64,000 nt of DNA from Pseudobutyrivibrio ruminis AD2017 (GTDB lineage: Bacteria; Bacillota; Clostridia; Lachnospirales; Lachnospiraceae), in NCBI RefSeq assembly GCF_000424305.1, contig NZ_AUJQ01000004.1, forward strand, positions 62,001-126,000, in the 5' to 3' direction. Positions 53,930 through 62,378 of the stretch are shown piece by piece. Under the pieces are notes generated by a model. It was not told the origin of the DNA and did not search any database. It was given only the letters and a program-made list of their open reading frames with translations. The first letter of the stretch is position 1. The number at the start of each line of letters is the position of its first letter. Made by a program: the position numbers and the translations under genes.

Positions 53930-55042
53930 AAAGGCTTCGATAGCCACATCCACCAGCAGTGGCAGGGCCACGCCGACGATGGTGTAAATAAGAAGCACGT
54001 ATTCTGGTGCGTCGAAGATTACTGGCCAGGAAGCAACCATGTACAACGGCTTGCCAACTGCCAGGCAGTAGCAAACTGAAACCAGCTTGAACGCAAGGAT
54101 GTGCATAAACAGGATGGACATGGTGTGCTTGCCGATGAAGGTAAGCCAGCCGCCTACAATATTATTTTCTAAATCCGATGCAAGAGATGCAAGCATTGCC
54201 ATACCAAGGAAGGTAGTGGCTATTAAAAATAGTGGATTTACGATGGCTGATTTGGAAAGCTCTAAGGTTCCGAAAGGAAGTAATGCAAGTAACAATGCAA
54301 ATGCCACTGGTGCTAAGCAGATCACTACCCACTTCTTACCAGACAATTTAGCCAAAAAGCCACCATCTACAAAAGCACGTGTAACCACGCCCATCAGATA
54401 ACAGCTGTACACTCCAAAGAACTGCAAGTGTCTGTCGGCAATAGGTGCCTCAGAAGCAAAGCCTATAGAAATAGCATAAGTCACTATCAAATTGCAGGCC
54501 ATCAAAGCCACAAGCACTAAAACTCTGGCCTTCTGGCCTAATCCTCTAATCACATACTCCACAAAACAATGAATAACGCAAACCAAAAACAGCACGATTA
54601 AAAACCAGCTGGCGCTGCCCATCTGTGGGATGTCCTTAAGAGTGAGCACATTATAAACATCCACTATCAGCTCCTTAATACCCTTGCGGTGCATCAGTGT
54701 CTGAGCCGCCTTTTGGATGAAGATAACATCCTCCTTGAAGGCTCCATTATCAGTGTAGAAATTCAGGCTGATAAACAGATTGTTAAGTATCGCATAAACG
54801 ATATTAAATCCCATATAAGGAAGCAACAATCTGCGAACGCGGGAAAAGAAATATCCCTCCGCCTGCTGCAGGCTGGCGCCATGTGCCTTATTAAAGCAAT
54901 ATCCACTTACAAAAATAAAAACGGGCATGTGAAATAAATAGATGAAGTCACGAGCCACACCAAAGGTGTGCCCGTAAACCATCAGTATTATCGCAATGCC
55001 CTTAATAATATCTATATTGTTATTTCTAGTCTTAGTATCCAT
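53900..55042 (-). CDS. Acyltransferase family 3 membrane protein
   Basis: This 380-residue integral membrane O-acyltransferase (PF01757) has about ten segments. It has the N-terminal IDIIKGIAIILMVYGHTFG, with the conserved His, and FHMPVFIFVSGYCFNK. It probably adds acetyl or another acyl group to a surface glycan. Its stop codon and last nine residues (LLSKRRFFK) lie inside the repeat array, so the 3' end may have been rewritten by the array. The start overlaps the NeuD stop as TAATG. Confidence 0.9.
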   Translation of the reverse strand: MDTKTRNNNIDIIKGIAIILMVYGHTFGVARDFIYLFHMPVFIFVSGYCFNKAHGASLQQAEGYFFSRVRRLLLPYMGFNIVYAILNNLFISLNFYTDNGAFKEDVIFIQKAAQTLMHRKGIKELIVDVYNVLTLKDIPQMGSASWFLIVLFLVCVIHCFVEYVIRGLGQKARVLVLVALMACNLIVTYAISIGFASEAPIADRHLQFFGVYSCYLMGVVTRAFVDGGFLAKLSGKKWVVICLAPVAFALLLALLPFGTLELSKSAIVNPLFLIATTFLGMAMLASLASDLENNIVGGWLTFIGKHTMSILFMHILAFKLVSVCYCLAVGKPLYMVASWPVIFDAPEYVLLIYTIVGVALPLLVDVAIEAFLLSKRRFFK

Positions 55043-55659
55043 TAGTCAATCTTTTTTGCGGGAACTCCCACATAAGTTCCTTCTTTAATGATGTTTTTCA
55101 CAACTACAGCGCCTGCACCGATAGTACAGTTAGAACAGATGGATAGATTATTGCTAACCACTGCACCTATGCCAATCCATGTGTTGTCACCGATGGCAAC
55201 TGTTCCTGCAGTGTGTGCTCCAACTGAAATGTGTGCGTAATCTCCAATCATGTTGTCATGATCCACCGATGCACAGGTGTTGATGATAACTCCATCTCCA
55301 ACAGTGGTGCCAGGATTAACCACTGCCCCTGCCATTACTACTGTACCAACGCCGATTTTGGCGTCATAGGCGATAACTGCGCTAGGGTGAACCAAAGTAA
55401 CAACATTTGCCCCTTTGCTTATAAGCTTTTCCTGCACCTTACGGCGGATTTTAGCATCACCAATTCCAACGATAAAATCGTATTTTTCATTGATGAAATT
55501 ATCTAAATCAGTATCTTCATCCGCAACAGGATATTCGCCAAGCATATCGATAGTAGGATTTAAATCTACAAATACGATATTGTCATATCCCTCTTCAAGT
55601 GCAATTTCTGCAATAACCTTGCAGTGGCCACTAGCGCCCATAATAGCTATACTTTTCAT
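55042..55659 (-). CDS. NeuD/PglD-type sugar O-acetyltransferase
   Basis: This 205-residue enzyme has an N-terminal Rossmann-like part (IAIMGASGHCKVIAEIALEEGYD) and C-terminal hexapeptide repeats (VGTVVMAGAVVNPGTTVGDGVIINTCASVDHDNMIG with the catalytic His). The family acetylates amino sugars or sialic-acid-type sugars used for glycans. It is coupled by TAATG overlaps to the genes on both sides. Confidence 0.9.
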   Translation of the reverse strand: MKSIAIMGASGHCKVIAEIALEEGYDNIVFVDLNPTIDMLGEYPVADEDTDLDNFINEKYDFIVGIGDAKIRRKVQEKLISKGANVVTLVHPSAVIAYDAKIGVGTVVMAGAVVNPGTTVGDGVIINTCASVDHDNMIGDYAHISVGAHTAGTVAIGDNTWIGIGAVVSNNLSICSNCTIGAGAVVVKNIIKEGTYVGVPAKKID

Positions 55660-56621
55660 TACTCGTTCCTCTCTTCCCCGTTTTTAGTGATAATACTATC
55701 AACTATATATATTGGACGATTTTTCACTTCCGCAAAAATAATCGCCAAATATTCTGAAATAAAACCAAGTATGATAAACAGTACTCCAAACATAAAGCTG
55801 ATAAGAACTACAAGTGTTGAATATCCATCTGGTGCATTTCCAAGGAAGAACTGCACGATAGAATAGATTATCAAAATAAATGAAAATGCAAGTGATACCA
55901 TACCAGCATAGATTCCCATTTTAAGTGGCGCATCTGAGAAATTGCAGATAGCGTTAAGTGAAAGCTTTACAAGTGCCTTAAGGTTGTAGTTGCTTTCTCC
56001 TGCTACTCTGGCACTGGCCTTGAATTCTAATGTAGTTTTTTTGAAGCCAACATTCTGCACATAGCCGCGTAAGAATCTAACACGCTCGCGATAATCCTTC
56101 TTAAGCACAAGTGCTACCCTACGGGATATTCCGAAGAAATCAGAAGAATTGTTTTCAAAATTGGCCTTGGACATCTGATTCATAACCTTATAGAAGGCTG
56201 CAGATGTTACCTTTTTGAAAAGGCCTGCATCCTCTCTTTCGGTGCGGACCATGGATATTACATCATATCCCTCGTCAAATTTGGCGATGATGGCTGGGAT
56301 AGATTCTGGTGGATGCTGTAAATCGGCGTCCATGCATACGATTCCATCACCTGTGGCCACATCAATGCCTGCAATCATAGCAGCCTCGTGACCTCTGTTG
56401 GCTGCAAAATTAACAACGATTACATGGTCATCTGCTGCAGCAAATTCCTTAAGCAAATCAAGGCTTGCATCACGGCTTCCATCATTAACGAATATAAGCT
56501 CATAGTCCCACCCAGCATTACCACAGGCTTCCTTAAGGATGGGACTGGTGTGGTCGTAAAACTGTTTAAGACCAAGCTCCTCATTATATACTGAAACAAC
56601 TATCGAAATTTTCTTTGCCAT
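55659..56621 (-). CDS. Glycosyltransferase family 2, polyprenyl-phosphate type
   Basis: This 320-residue enzyme has a GT-A domain with VVSVYNEELGL, LIFVNDGSRDASLDLL, MDADLQHPPE (DXD-like) and ends with two membrane helices (about 235-255 and 268-290). This matches the GtrB/DPM1-like enzymes that load a sugar onto undecaprenyl phosphate. The GtrA-family gene nearby (58383) fits such a system. Its stop overlaps the NeuD start. Confidence 0.92.
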   Translation of the reverse strand: MAKKISIVVSVYNEELGLKQFYDHTSPILKEACGNAGWDYELIFVNDGSRDASLDLLKEFAAADDHVIVVNFAANRGHEAAMIAGIDVATGDGIVCMDADLQHPPESIPAIIAKFDEGYDVISMVRTEREDAGLFKKVTSAAFYKVMNQMSKANFENNSSDFFGISRRVALVLKKDYRERVRFLRGYVQNVGFKKTTLEFKASARVAGESNYNLKALVKLSLNAICNFSDAPLKMGIYAGMVSLAFSFILIIYSIVQFFLGNAPDGYSTLVVLISFMFGVLFIILGFISEYLAIIFAEVKNRPIYIVDSIITKNGEERNE

Positions 56622-56640
56622 AATTTTCCCTTTAATAAAA

Positions 56641-56686
56641 AATTTAGCGCCGAAGCTGACATCATCAGCCCCGACGCTTGTATTAT
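56641..56686 (-). terminator. Terminator after DUF5722 gene
   Basis: On the minus strand AGCGTCGGGGCTGA pairs with TCAGCTTCGGCGCT (with G-T pairs) around a short loop, followed by AAATTTTTTATT. It separates the DUF5722 gene from the downstream glycosyltransferase group. Confidence 0.75.
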
Positions 56687-56717
56687 ACCATATCTTATGA
56701 TGGCAAAGTATTTTTAT

Positions 56718-58301
56718 TTATCTAGGTGCCAAAAGTGTGTTTAAATCCACACCAGCCATACCGCTTGCCTTAGCGATAGTTGCTGGGTTTTCAGCATCCC
56801 TGTACATTTCATATGAAACCTTTGCATGATTTGTTGTATCAAGAAGGCCATTTGCAAGTCCCTGTGGCATTTCGATGATTGGGTCGTCCTTCTCTCTTGA
56901 AAGTATGATTCCATCGATGTGGCTGTTGTTGTTTGCAACCATGATTGCATAAACAATAGATACTGCCTGTGCTTCCTGTCCGCCAGAAGATGTGTATCCC
57001 TGCTCAGAAAGCTTAACTGATCTTACTGCGCCAGATGGTGATAAGAATGCTGGCTGACTTAAGAAGTCTGTAAGAACATCGATATTGTAAACTGAAATAT
57101 ATTTTGTGTTCTGGTTTCTCTGTACCTTCTCTGTTGGTACCCAAGCCATATTATTAGTTAAAGGATAATTGTATGCATGGAAAGCAAGTCTCCAATCAAT
57201 GTTACCCTGGCTTGCGATATAGTTGTTGAATTGAGTAAGGAATGCTCTTGAGCTGTGAGCGCCCTTGCTTGAAGCGTTCCAAGCATGATCAACACATGTG
57301 TAAACATTTGCATTAGCATTTACTGATTTGATTGCGTTGTAGCAAACACGGAATGCGTTAGCATATTCTGCTGTGTACTGTGGAAGATTATTACCACAGT
57401 TCATGTAGTTCCACTGTCTCCAAGCGTTAACCTCATTACCGATGATGAAGTTATCAACCTTTGCAGTCATACCGAAGAATGGTAAACCGCTGTATCTTTG
57501 TGCTAAGAATGTACATGCAGCTGCAAGTGTCTCTGCACCTTCAGTTGTTGTAGCATTGAGACCATAATAAGAATGCTTGCCTAAACCATCATATGCGTAA
57601 GGGCTGATGAAGTTTGTCATTGCATTTTTATCGCAAACAAGAACTAATGAAACCTGTACTCCCTGGGCATATAATCTTGCGATAAAGTTATCATATGCTG
57701 AGATATAAGCTGTGTTAAAGCTATAAGATTTTCCGTTGTATACGTAAGGTGTGCCACGTCCGTTTGAAATTCTCTGAAGTTCAAGTGTTACTGTAGCCTG
57801 TTTTGCACCAAGCTGAGCGAATGTACGCATACCCATGTTTGAAGAGCTTCCTTCTGCTAATAAGCCCTTCTTGCCGCTTTCAACTCTTGCAATCTTATGA
57901 CTACCAATTGAATCTGGATTAAGAATAAACATGCTGTTTGAAGCTGGCTTTAATGCGCCACCCTTCATAACGCAAACTGTAAACTTCTTAAATAATAAAG
58001 ATGCTTCAGTATTATATCCTAATGGTGCTGTAAATGAAGCTGCAGCTGATACTGGTGCCTGAGCCACATCAATACCTGTAGGTGCTGCCTGATTTACATC
58101 AGAAGCAATCAAATGATACACCCCATCGTCAGATGAAACTGCACCCTGAGATGTAACTACTACGTTACCATCCTGAATGACTACAGCCGCAATTGTTACC
58201 TGGCTAGCAGCCTCTGCTGTAAGTGCTGGTGTTGATAAAAATGTAGTTACTACAAAAGCAAACGCCATCACTAAACTCGCAATACGATTAAAAACTTTCA
58301 T
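56718..58301 (-). CDS. Secreted DUF5722-type putative glycoside hydrolase
   Basis: This 527-residue exported protein has a signal peptide (about 1-32, ending AEAA). A beta-rich N-terminal part is followed by a predicted TIM-barrel region with VSLVLVCDKN, FIIGNEVNAWRQWNYMNCGN (a GNE motif like catalytic acid/base motifs of clan GH-A) and VKLSEQGYTSSGGQEAQA. The pattern resembles DUF5722 (PF18989). It may cleave the cell's own surface glycan or a plant glycan. It lies among surface-polysaccharide genes, and its ribosome site is inside a hairpin. Confidence 0.75.
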   Translation of the reverse strand: MKVFNRIASLVMAFAFVVTTFLSTPALTAEAASQVTIAAVVIQDGNVVVTSQGAVSSDDGVYHLIASDVNQAAPTGIDVAQAPVSAAASFTAPLGYNTEASLLFKKFTVCVMKGGALKPASNSMFILNPDSIGSHKIARVESGKKGLLAEGSSSNMGMRTFAQLGAKQATVTLELQRISNGRGTPYVYNGKSYSFNTAYISAYDNFIARLYAQGVQVSLVLVCDKNAMTNFISPYAYDGLGKHSYYGLNATTTEGAETLAAACTFLAQRYSGLPFFGMTAKVDNFIIGNEVNAWRQWNYMNCGNNLPQYTAEYANAFRVCYNAIKSVNANANVYTCVDHAWNASSKGAHSSRAFLTQFNNYIASQGNIDWRLAFHAYNYPLTNNMAWVPTEKVQRNQNTKYISVYNIDVLTDFLSQPAFLSPSGAVRSVKLSEQGYTSSGGQEAQAVSIVYAIMVANNNSHIDGIILSREKDDPIIEMPQGLANGLLDTTNHAKVSYEMYRDAENPATIAKASGMAGVDLNTLLAPR

Positions 58302-58302
58302 A

Positions 58303-58349
58303 CAAAAATAACTCCTTTAATTTTGATGCTCAAAAATTACAGGAGTTAT
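58303..58349 (-). promoter_or_regulatory. Long hairpin that hides the RBS of the DUF5722 gene
   Basis: In the transcript ATAACTCCT pairs with AGGAGTTAT, with an inner TAATTTTTGA/TCAAAATTA helix. The hairpin is followed by TTTTG and the ATG at 58301. The 3' arm contains AAGGAG, the only Shine-Dalgarno. It may end the GtrA transcript and also control translation of the next gene. Confidence 0.7.
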
Positions 58350-58382
58350 AATATCATAAATTTATAAAAAATGTGTGAATTT

Positions 58383-58829
58383 CTATAACTTTTTCGTTTT
58401 TGCAAAAACAAGAAACTTGCTGAGAATATAATTTGTAACTGTTACTACAACTGCAGATACCAATGTTGCCACCCAGTCTCTTGATAATCCACAGATTACT
58501 GCTGGCAAAAATCCTGGAAGAAATGCCATAATTAATGCGTCTAAGAAATAAGTAACTACTCTTGAAGACGTGAAGCTAGCAAATTCTTTTATCTTATTAG
58601 GATTAGTGCTTTTGAAAACGAACTTACGGTTTGTAAAGTATGCAAATAACACACCTGCAATCCAGCGAATTAAAACAGCTAGTTGCATATGCAGCTGGTT
58701 CCCATTAACATCTAATACGAATCGACATAATCCGTAAGCAATCCAACTGACAATTGTAGTAAGTACTCCTACCACTAAATAGTTGATGATTTCTTCATGA
58801 GCAAAATATAAATCTTTAATCTTTTTCAT
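58383..58829 (-). CDS. GtrA family membrane protein
   Basis: This 148-residue protein has four membrane helices and the family pattern YLVVGVLTTIVSWIAYGLCR, FAYFTNRKFVFKS and NYILSKFLVF. GtrA-like proteins help to flip lipid-linked sugars or anchor partner enzymes in surface-polysaccharide synthesis. It is 14 nt downstream of the GT4 gene. Confidence 0.92.
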   Translation of the reverse strand: MKKIKDLYFAHEEIINYLVVGVLTTIVSWIAYGLCRFVLDVNGNQLHMQLAVLIRWIAGVLFAYFTNRKFVFKSTNPNKIKEFASFTSSRVVTYFLDALIMAFLPGFLPAVICGLSRDWVATLVSAVVVTVTNYILSKFLVFAKTKKL

Positions 58830-58843
58830 TATGACTTCCTTTT

Positions 58844-59887
58844 CTATTGCTTTATTCCATATAGTTTACAAAGTACTGCTTTATATTTTTCAATATCATT
58901 TACTTCGGCAGAACGCTTAAGCTGATTCTCCTTCAGGGTGTTGTATAGCTTTTCATCTGAAAGTACATTAACTATCTTATGTGCAAAATCCTTATCATCA
59001 TCTGATAAATATCCGTTATATCCATCAGTAATCAAATCTATCATTCCATCTGATGGTGTGCTGATGATTGGTGTACCAAGAGCCATTGATTCAAGGGCAA
59101 CCATAGGTGTGCCTTCCCATCTGGAAGTAAGAACCATCAGCTTAGAATCATGTAACAGCTTAAGTGGATTGCTTTGATATCCCAGGAAGCTCACATTATT
59201 ATCAAGTTTAAGCTCAGTGCATAGCTGTTTTAATTCCTCCTCATCTTCGCCTGTTCCTGCTATTCCTACTTTTATATTAGGATATTCGTCCGCTATAAGA
59301 CGTGTGATTTGCAGTAATCTATGGAGATTCTTTTGGTAAACCATTCTACCTACAAAAACCATATCGTAATCATAGGTGTTAGGATCTAATTCCATTCTGT
59401 TATGAAGTTCATTAGTGTCGATGGCATTGTATAGGATAACACTCTTTTTCTTTAAAGGGCCATGGAAGGCATAGCCTTCAAATGAACTCTGGGAAACCCA
59501 TATAATATTTCTAGCCTTCATGGCTGCATAAAAATATGCAATAGACTTTGGAGAAATACCCCTGCTATTATAGGCATTATTATGTATATGAGAAATAAGT
59601 GGGATGGAACCACATGCTTTTGCTGCAAGAAATCCTGCACGCATGTCATGAGCATGGATTACATCAGGCTGATATGCGACAATTACACGTTTTAATTCTG
59701 AAGTGTTCATTTTTTCTACTGGATAGAAATTAATTTCACGCTCTTCTAACGCTTTTCTAACTGTGCCATCAGGACTACAATATGCCATCTCTACATCATC
59801 GTCAGACTTGAACATGTTAATAATCTGGCATACAACATTCTCAGCTCCTGAATATATATGAGAACTTAGGATGTGTAAAATCTTCAT
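58844..59887 (-). CDS. Glycosyltransferase family 4
   Basis: This 347-residue GT-B enzyme has an N-terminal domain beginning MKILHILSSHIYSGAENVV and IHAHDMRAGFLAAKACG, and a C-terminal domain with VFVGRMVYQKNLHRLL and the nucleotide-sugar-binding TSRWEGTPMVALESMALGTPII motif (E-x7-E). It would transfer a sugar to the growing surface glycan. The acceptor and donor are unknown. Confidence 0.93.
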   Translation of the reverse strand: MKILHILSSHIYSGAENVVCQIINMFKSDDDVEMAYCSPDGTVRKALEEREINFYPVEKMNTSELKRVIVAYQPDVIHAHDMRAGFLAAKACGSIPLISHIHNNAYNSRGISPKSIAYFYAAMKARNIIWVSQSSFEGYAFHGPLKKKSVILYNAIDTNELHNRMELDPNTYDYDMVFVGRMVYQKNLHRLLQITRLIADEYPNIKVGIAGTGEDEEELKQLCTELKLDNNVSFLGYQSNPLKLLHDSKLMVLTSRWEGTPMVALESMALGTPIISTPSDGMIDLITDGYNGYLSDDDKDFAHKIVNVLSDEKLYNTLKENQLKRSAEVNDIEKYKAVLCKLYGIKQ

Positions 59888-59904
59888 AACTTATCCTTTC
59901 ATAA

Positions 59905-59938
59905 AATAATTGTAGCCGTATACGCGACTACAATTATT
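59905..59938 (-). terminator. Hairpin between capG-like gene and GT4 gene
   Basis: AATAATTGTAG and CTACAATTATT (perfect 11-bp arms) enclose an inner CG/CG pairing. On the minus strand it is followed by TTATG, so termination is probably partial. It may lower expression of the downstream glycosyltransferase genes. Confidence 0.6.
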
Positions 59939-59943
59939 ATTTA

Positions 59944-61101
59944 CTATATATCTTTTCGCCAAACCATCTTGTTAACAACACCTGTGTAAGACTGGATAAT
60001 CTTTACAACCTTTGTTGAAACATTTTCTTCGATGTAATCAGGTACTGGTATACCATAGTCACCCTCTTCGTTCATATCGATGGCTGTTGTAACGGCCTGA
60101 AGAAGTGAATGCTCGTCAATACCTGCAAGCACGAAGCAAGCCTTATCAAGAGCCTCTGGACGCTCTGTAGATGTACGGATACATACTGCTGGGAATGGGT
60201 TGCCAATGCTTGTAAAGAAGCTTGATTCTTCAGGAAGTGTACCTGAATCTGAAACTACTGCAAAGGCATTCATCTGCAGATGATTGTAATCGTGGAAGCC
60301 AAGTGGCTCGTGCATGCGAACACGTGGGTCAAGCTTGAAGCCTGTTGATTCTAATCTCTTACGGCTACGTGGATGGCAGCTGTAAAGGATTGGCATATCA
60401 TACTTTTCAGCAAGCTTGTTGATTGCTGTAAAAAGTGATGTGAAGTTCTTTTCTGTATCGATGTTTTCCTCGCGGTGAGCGGAAAGAAGGATGTACTTCT
60501 TTGGCTCAAGGCCAAGCTTATCAAGAACATCTGATGACTTAATCGCATCTAAGTTCTCATGTAATACTTCTGCCATAGGAGAGCCTGTAACATAAGTACG
60601 CTCCTTTGGAAGACCGCATTCTGCAAGGTAACGTCTGGCGTGCTCTGAGTATGCCATGTTTACATCTGAAATGATATCTACGATACGACGGTTGGTCTCC
60701 TCTGGGAGGCACTCGTCCTTACATCTGTTTCCAGCTTCCATATGGAAGATTGGGATGTGTAATCTCTTTGCTGCAATAGCAGAAAGACATGAGTTTGTAT
60801 CGCCTAAGATAAGAAGAGCGTCTGGCTGAATTTCTACCATGAGCTCGTAAGATCTGGCAATAATGTTGCCTACTGTCTGGCCTAAGTTGTCGCCTACAGC
60901 ATCCATGTATACGTCTGGGTCGTCTAGCTGAAGGTCCTTGAAGAATACGCCATTAAGATTGTAGTCGTAGTTCTGACCTGTGTGTGCTAAGACGCAGTCG
61001 AAGTACTTGCGGCACTTTTTGATTACGGCGGCAAGACGGATAATTTCGGGTCTTGTGCCTACTATGATTAATAATTTTAGTTTTCCGTTGTTTTTGAACA
61101 T
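59944..61101 (-). CDS. capG: UDP-N-acetylglucosamine 2-epimerase family (CapG/FnlC type)
   Basis: This 385-residue epimerase begins MFKNNGKLKLLIIVGTRPEI and has AHTGQNYDYNL, ILGDTNSCLSA, HMEAGNRC and VVSDSGTLPEES, all typical of non-hydrolysing 2-epimerases. In the order capE-capF-capG it would perform the last step to UDP-N-acetyl-L-fucosamine. The open frame extends 38 codons upstream, but that part covers the dispersed repeat E; the weak GAGGG before the ATG comes from that repeat. Confidence 0.9.
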   Translation of the reverse strand: MFKNNGKLKLLIIVGTRPEIIRLAAVIKKCRKYFDCVLAHTGQNYDYNLNGVFFKDLQLDDPDVYMDAVGDNLGQTVGNIIARSYELMVEIQPDALLILGDTNSCLSAIAAKRLHIPIFHMEAGNRCKDECLPEETNRRIVDIISDVNMAYSEHARRYLAECGLPKERTYVTGSPMAEVLHENLDAIKSSDVLDKLGLEPKKYILLSAHREENIDTEKNFTSLFTAINKLAEKYDMPILYSCHPRSRKRLESTGFKLDPRVRMHEPLGFHDYNHLQMNAFAVVSDSGTLPEESSFFTSIGNPFPAVCIRTSTERPEALDKACFVLAGIDEHSLLQAVTTAIDMNEEGDYGIPVPDYIEENVSTKVVKIIQSYTGVVNKMVWRKDI

Positions 61102-61104
61102 AAT

Positions 61105-61160
61105 TTTACCCTCATCAGTCAGCTTCGCTGACAGCTTCTCCCAAGTTGAGAAGCCTTTTA
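61105..61160 (+). repeat. Dispersed repeat of the CCCTCATC type, copy E, inside the cap operon
   Basis: The sequence runs from ACCCTCATCAGTC through AGCTTCGCTGACAGC to TTCTCCCAAGTTGAGAAGCC, with two inner hairpins. It is related to 48700-48748. It fills the whole space between the capF stop (61160-61158) and the capG start (61101), and it supplies both the end of the spacer and the ribosome-site region. Confidence 0.7.
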
Positions 61161-62378
61161 TACTTTTTCGAAATATGTATCTGGTCTGTCCTGCTCCAGG
61201 AGTTCGTTGGCCCACATGAATGTTATTAGATCTTCACTATTCGATAGATTAACAATATTATGTGCATAACCGGGCAACATGTGAACTGCCTGGATTTTCT
61301 CACCACTTACTTCGTATTCTATCATTGGAAATGGCTGGCCATTTTCATCTACACCTACGCGGCGCTGTTGGATGAGACCGTGGCCTGATACAACGATAAA
61401 GAATTCCCATTTAGTATGGTGCCAATGCTGTCCCTTTGTGATACCTGGCTTACTGATATTTACTGAAAACTGGCCGTGGTCTGCTGTCTTAAGAAGCTCT
61501 GTAAATGAACCACGGTTGTCTACGTTCATCTTTAAATCAAAGCATGCCTTATCCTTTGGAAGGTAGCTAAGATATGTGCTGTATAGCTTTTTAGCAAAGC
61601 TGCCATTTGGGATGGCTGGCATCATAAGTGTGGAAGGCTCGGCTACAAAGCTATCAAGAAGCTCTACTATTTCGCCTAATGTCACACGATGAGAAACAGG
61701 AACATAACAATAGCGTCCTGCTGTATCAGGTATCACCTGACCATCCTCATCATAATCACATCTGTGCTCATCGCCACGAAGGGCGTTTATCATTTCGTTA
61801 ACTAAATCATCTATGTATACAAGCTCAAGCTCTGTAGTTGGATCATTAACTGTAATTTCAAGACCGTTAGCCTTGTTGTTGCAGAATGTAGCAACAGCTG
61901 AGTTGTAGTTAGGACGGCACCATTTACCAAAGAGATTTGGGAAACGGTAAACTAATACCTTAGAGCCTGTCTCCTGTCCATATTTAAAAATAAGTTCCTC
62001 ACCAGCAAGCTTGCTTTTGCCGTAATCGCTACCTGCATATCTGCCTAAAAGTGTAGCCTGGATAGATGATGAAATCATTACAGGACATGTGTTGCCATGC
62101 TTTTTAAGTGTGTCTAAAAGTGTGCTGGCAAACCCAAAATTTCCTTCCATGAATTCAGCTGTATCTTTAGGACGATTAACACCTGCAAGATTAAATACGA
62201 AATCGCAATCGCTACAGTATTTATCAAGCTCCTCTAAGGTGGAAGCTCTGTCGTATTCGTAGATAACAATCTCTTCGTCAAGGCTATGGAACTTGTCCCT
62301 GCCATCGGCGGCACATTTGAGTGTCTCTACTAAATTTTTACCCACAAATCCGGCTGCGCCAGTAACTAGTATCTTCAT
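61158..62378 (-). CDS. capF: Bifunctional CapF-like reductase/epimerase of UDP-FucNAc synthesis
   Basis: This 406-residue protein has an N-terminal SDR domain (MKILVTGAAGFVGKNLVETL, the GxxGxxG nucleotide-binding motif; FNLAGVNRP) and a C-terminal cupin domain (about 285-406) with GQHWHHTKWEFFIVVSGHG, the metal-binding His cluster. CapF of Staphylococcus aureus has the same architecture and acts between CapE and CapG. It is coupled to capE through a TAATG overlap. Confidence 0.93.
   Translation of the reverse strand: MKILVTGAAGFVGKNLVETLKCAADGRDKFHSLDEEIVIYEYDRASTLEELDKYCSDCDFVFNLAGVNRPKDTAEFMEGNFGFASTLLDTLKKHGNTCPVMISSSIQATLLGRYAGSDYGKSKLAGEELIFKYGQETGSKVLVYRFPNLFGKWCRPNYNSAVATFCNNKANGLEITVNDPTTELELVYIDDLVNEMINALRGDEHRCDYDEDGQVIPDTAGRYCYVPVSHRVTLGEIVELLDSFVAEPSTLMMPAIPNGSFAKKLYSTYLSYLPKDKACFDLKMNVDNRGSFTELLKTADHGQFSVNISKPGITKGQHWHHTKWEFFIVVSGHGLIQQRRVGVDENGQPFPMIEYEVSGEKIQAVHMLPGYAHNIVNLSNSEDLITFMWANELLEQDRPDTYFEKV

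Noticed and set aside
61105-61160. Terminator between capF and capG
   Set aside because: The hairpins are not followed by a U-run in the operon direction and the sequence matches the dispersed repeat at 48700-48748.
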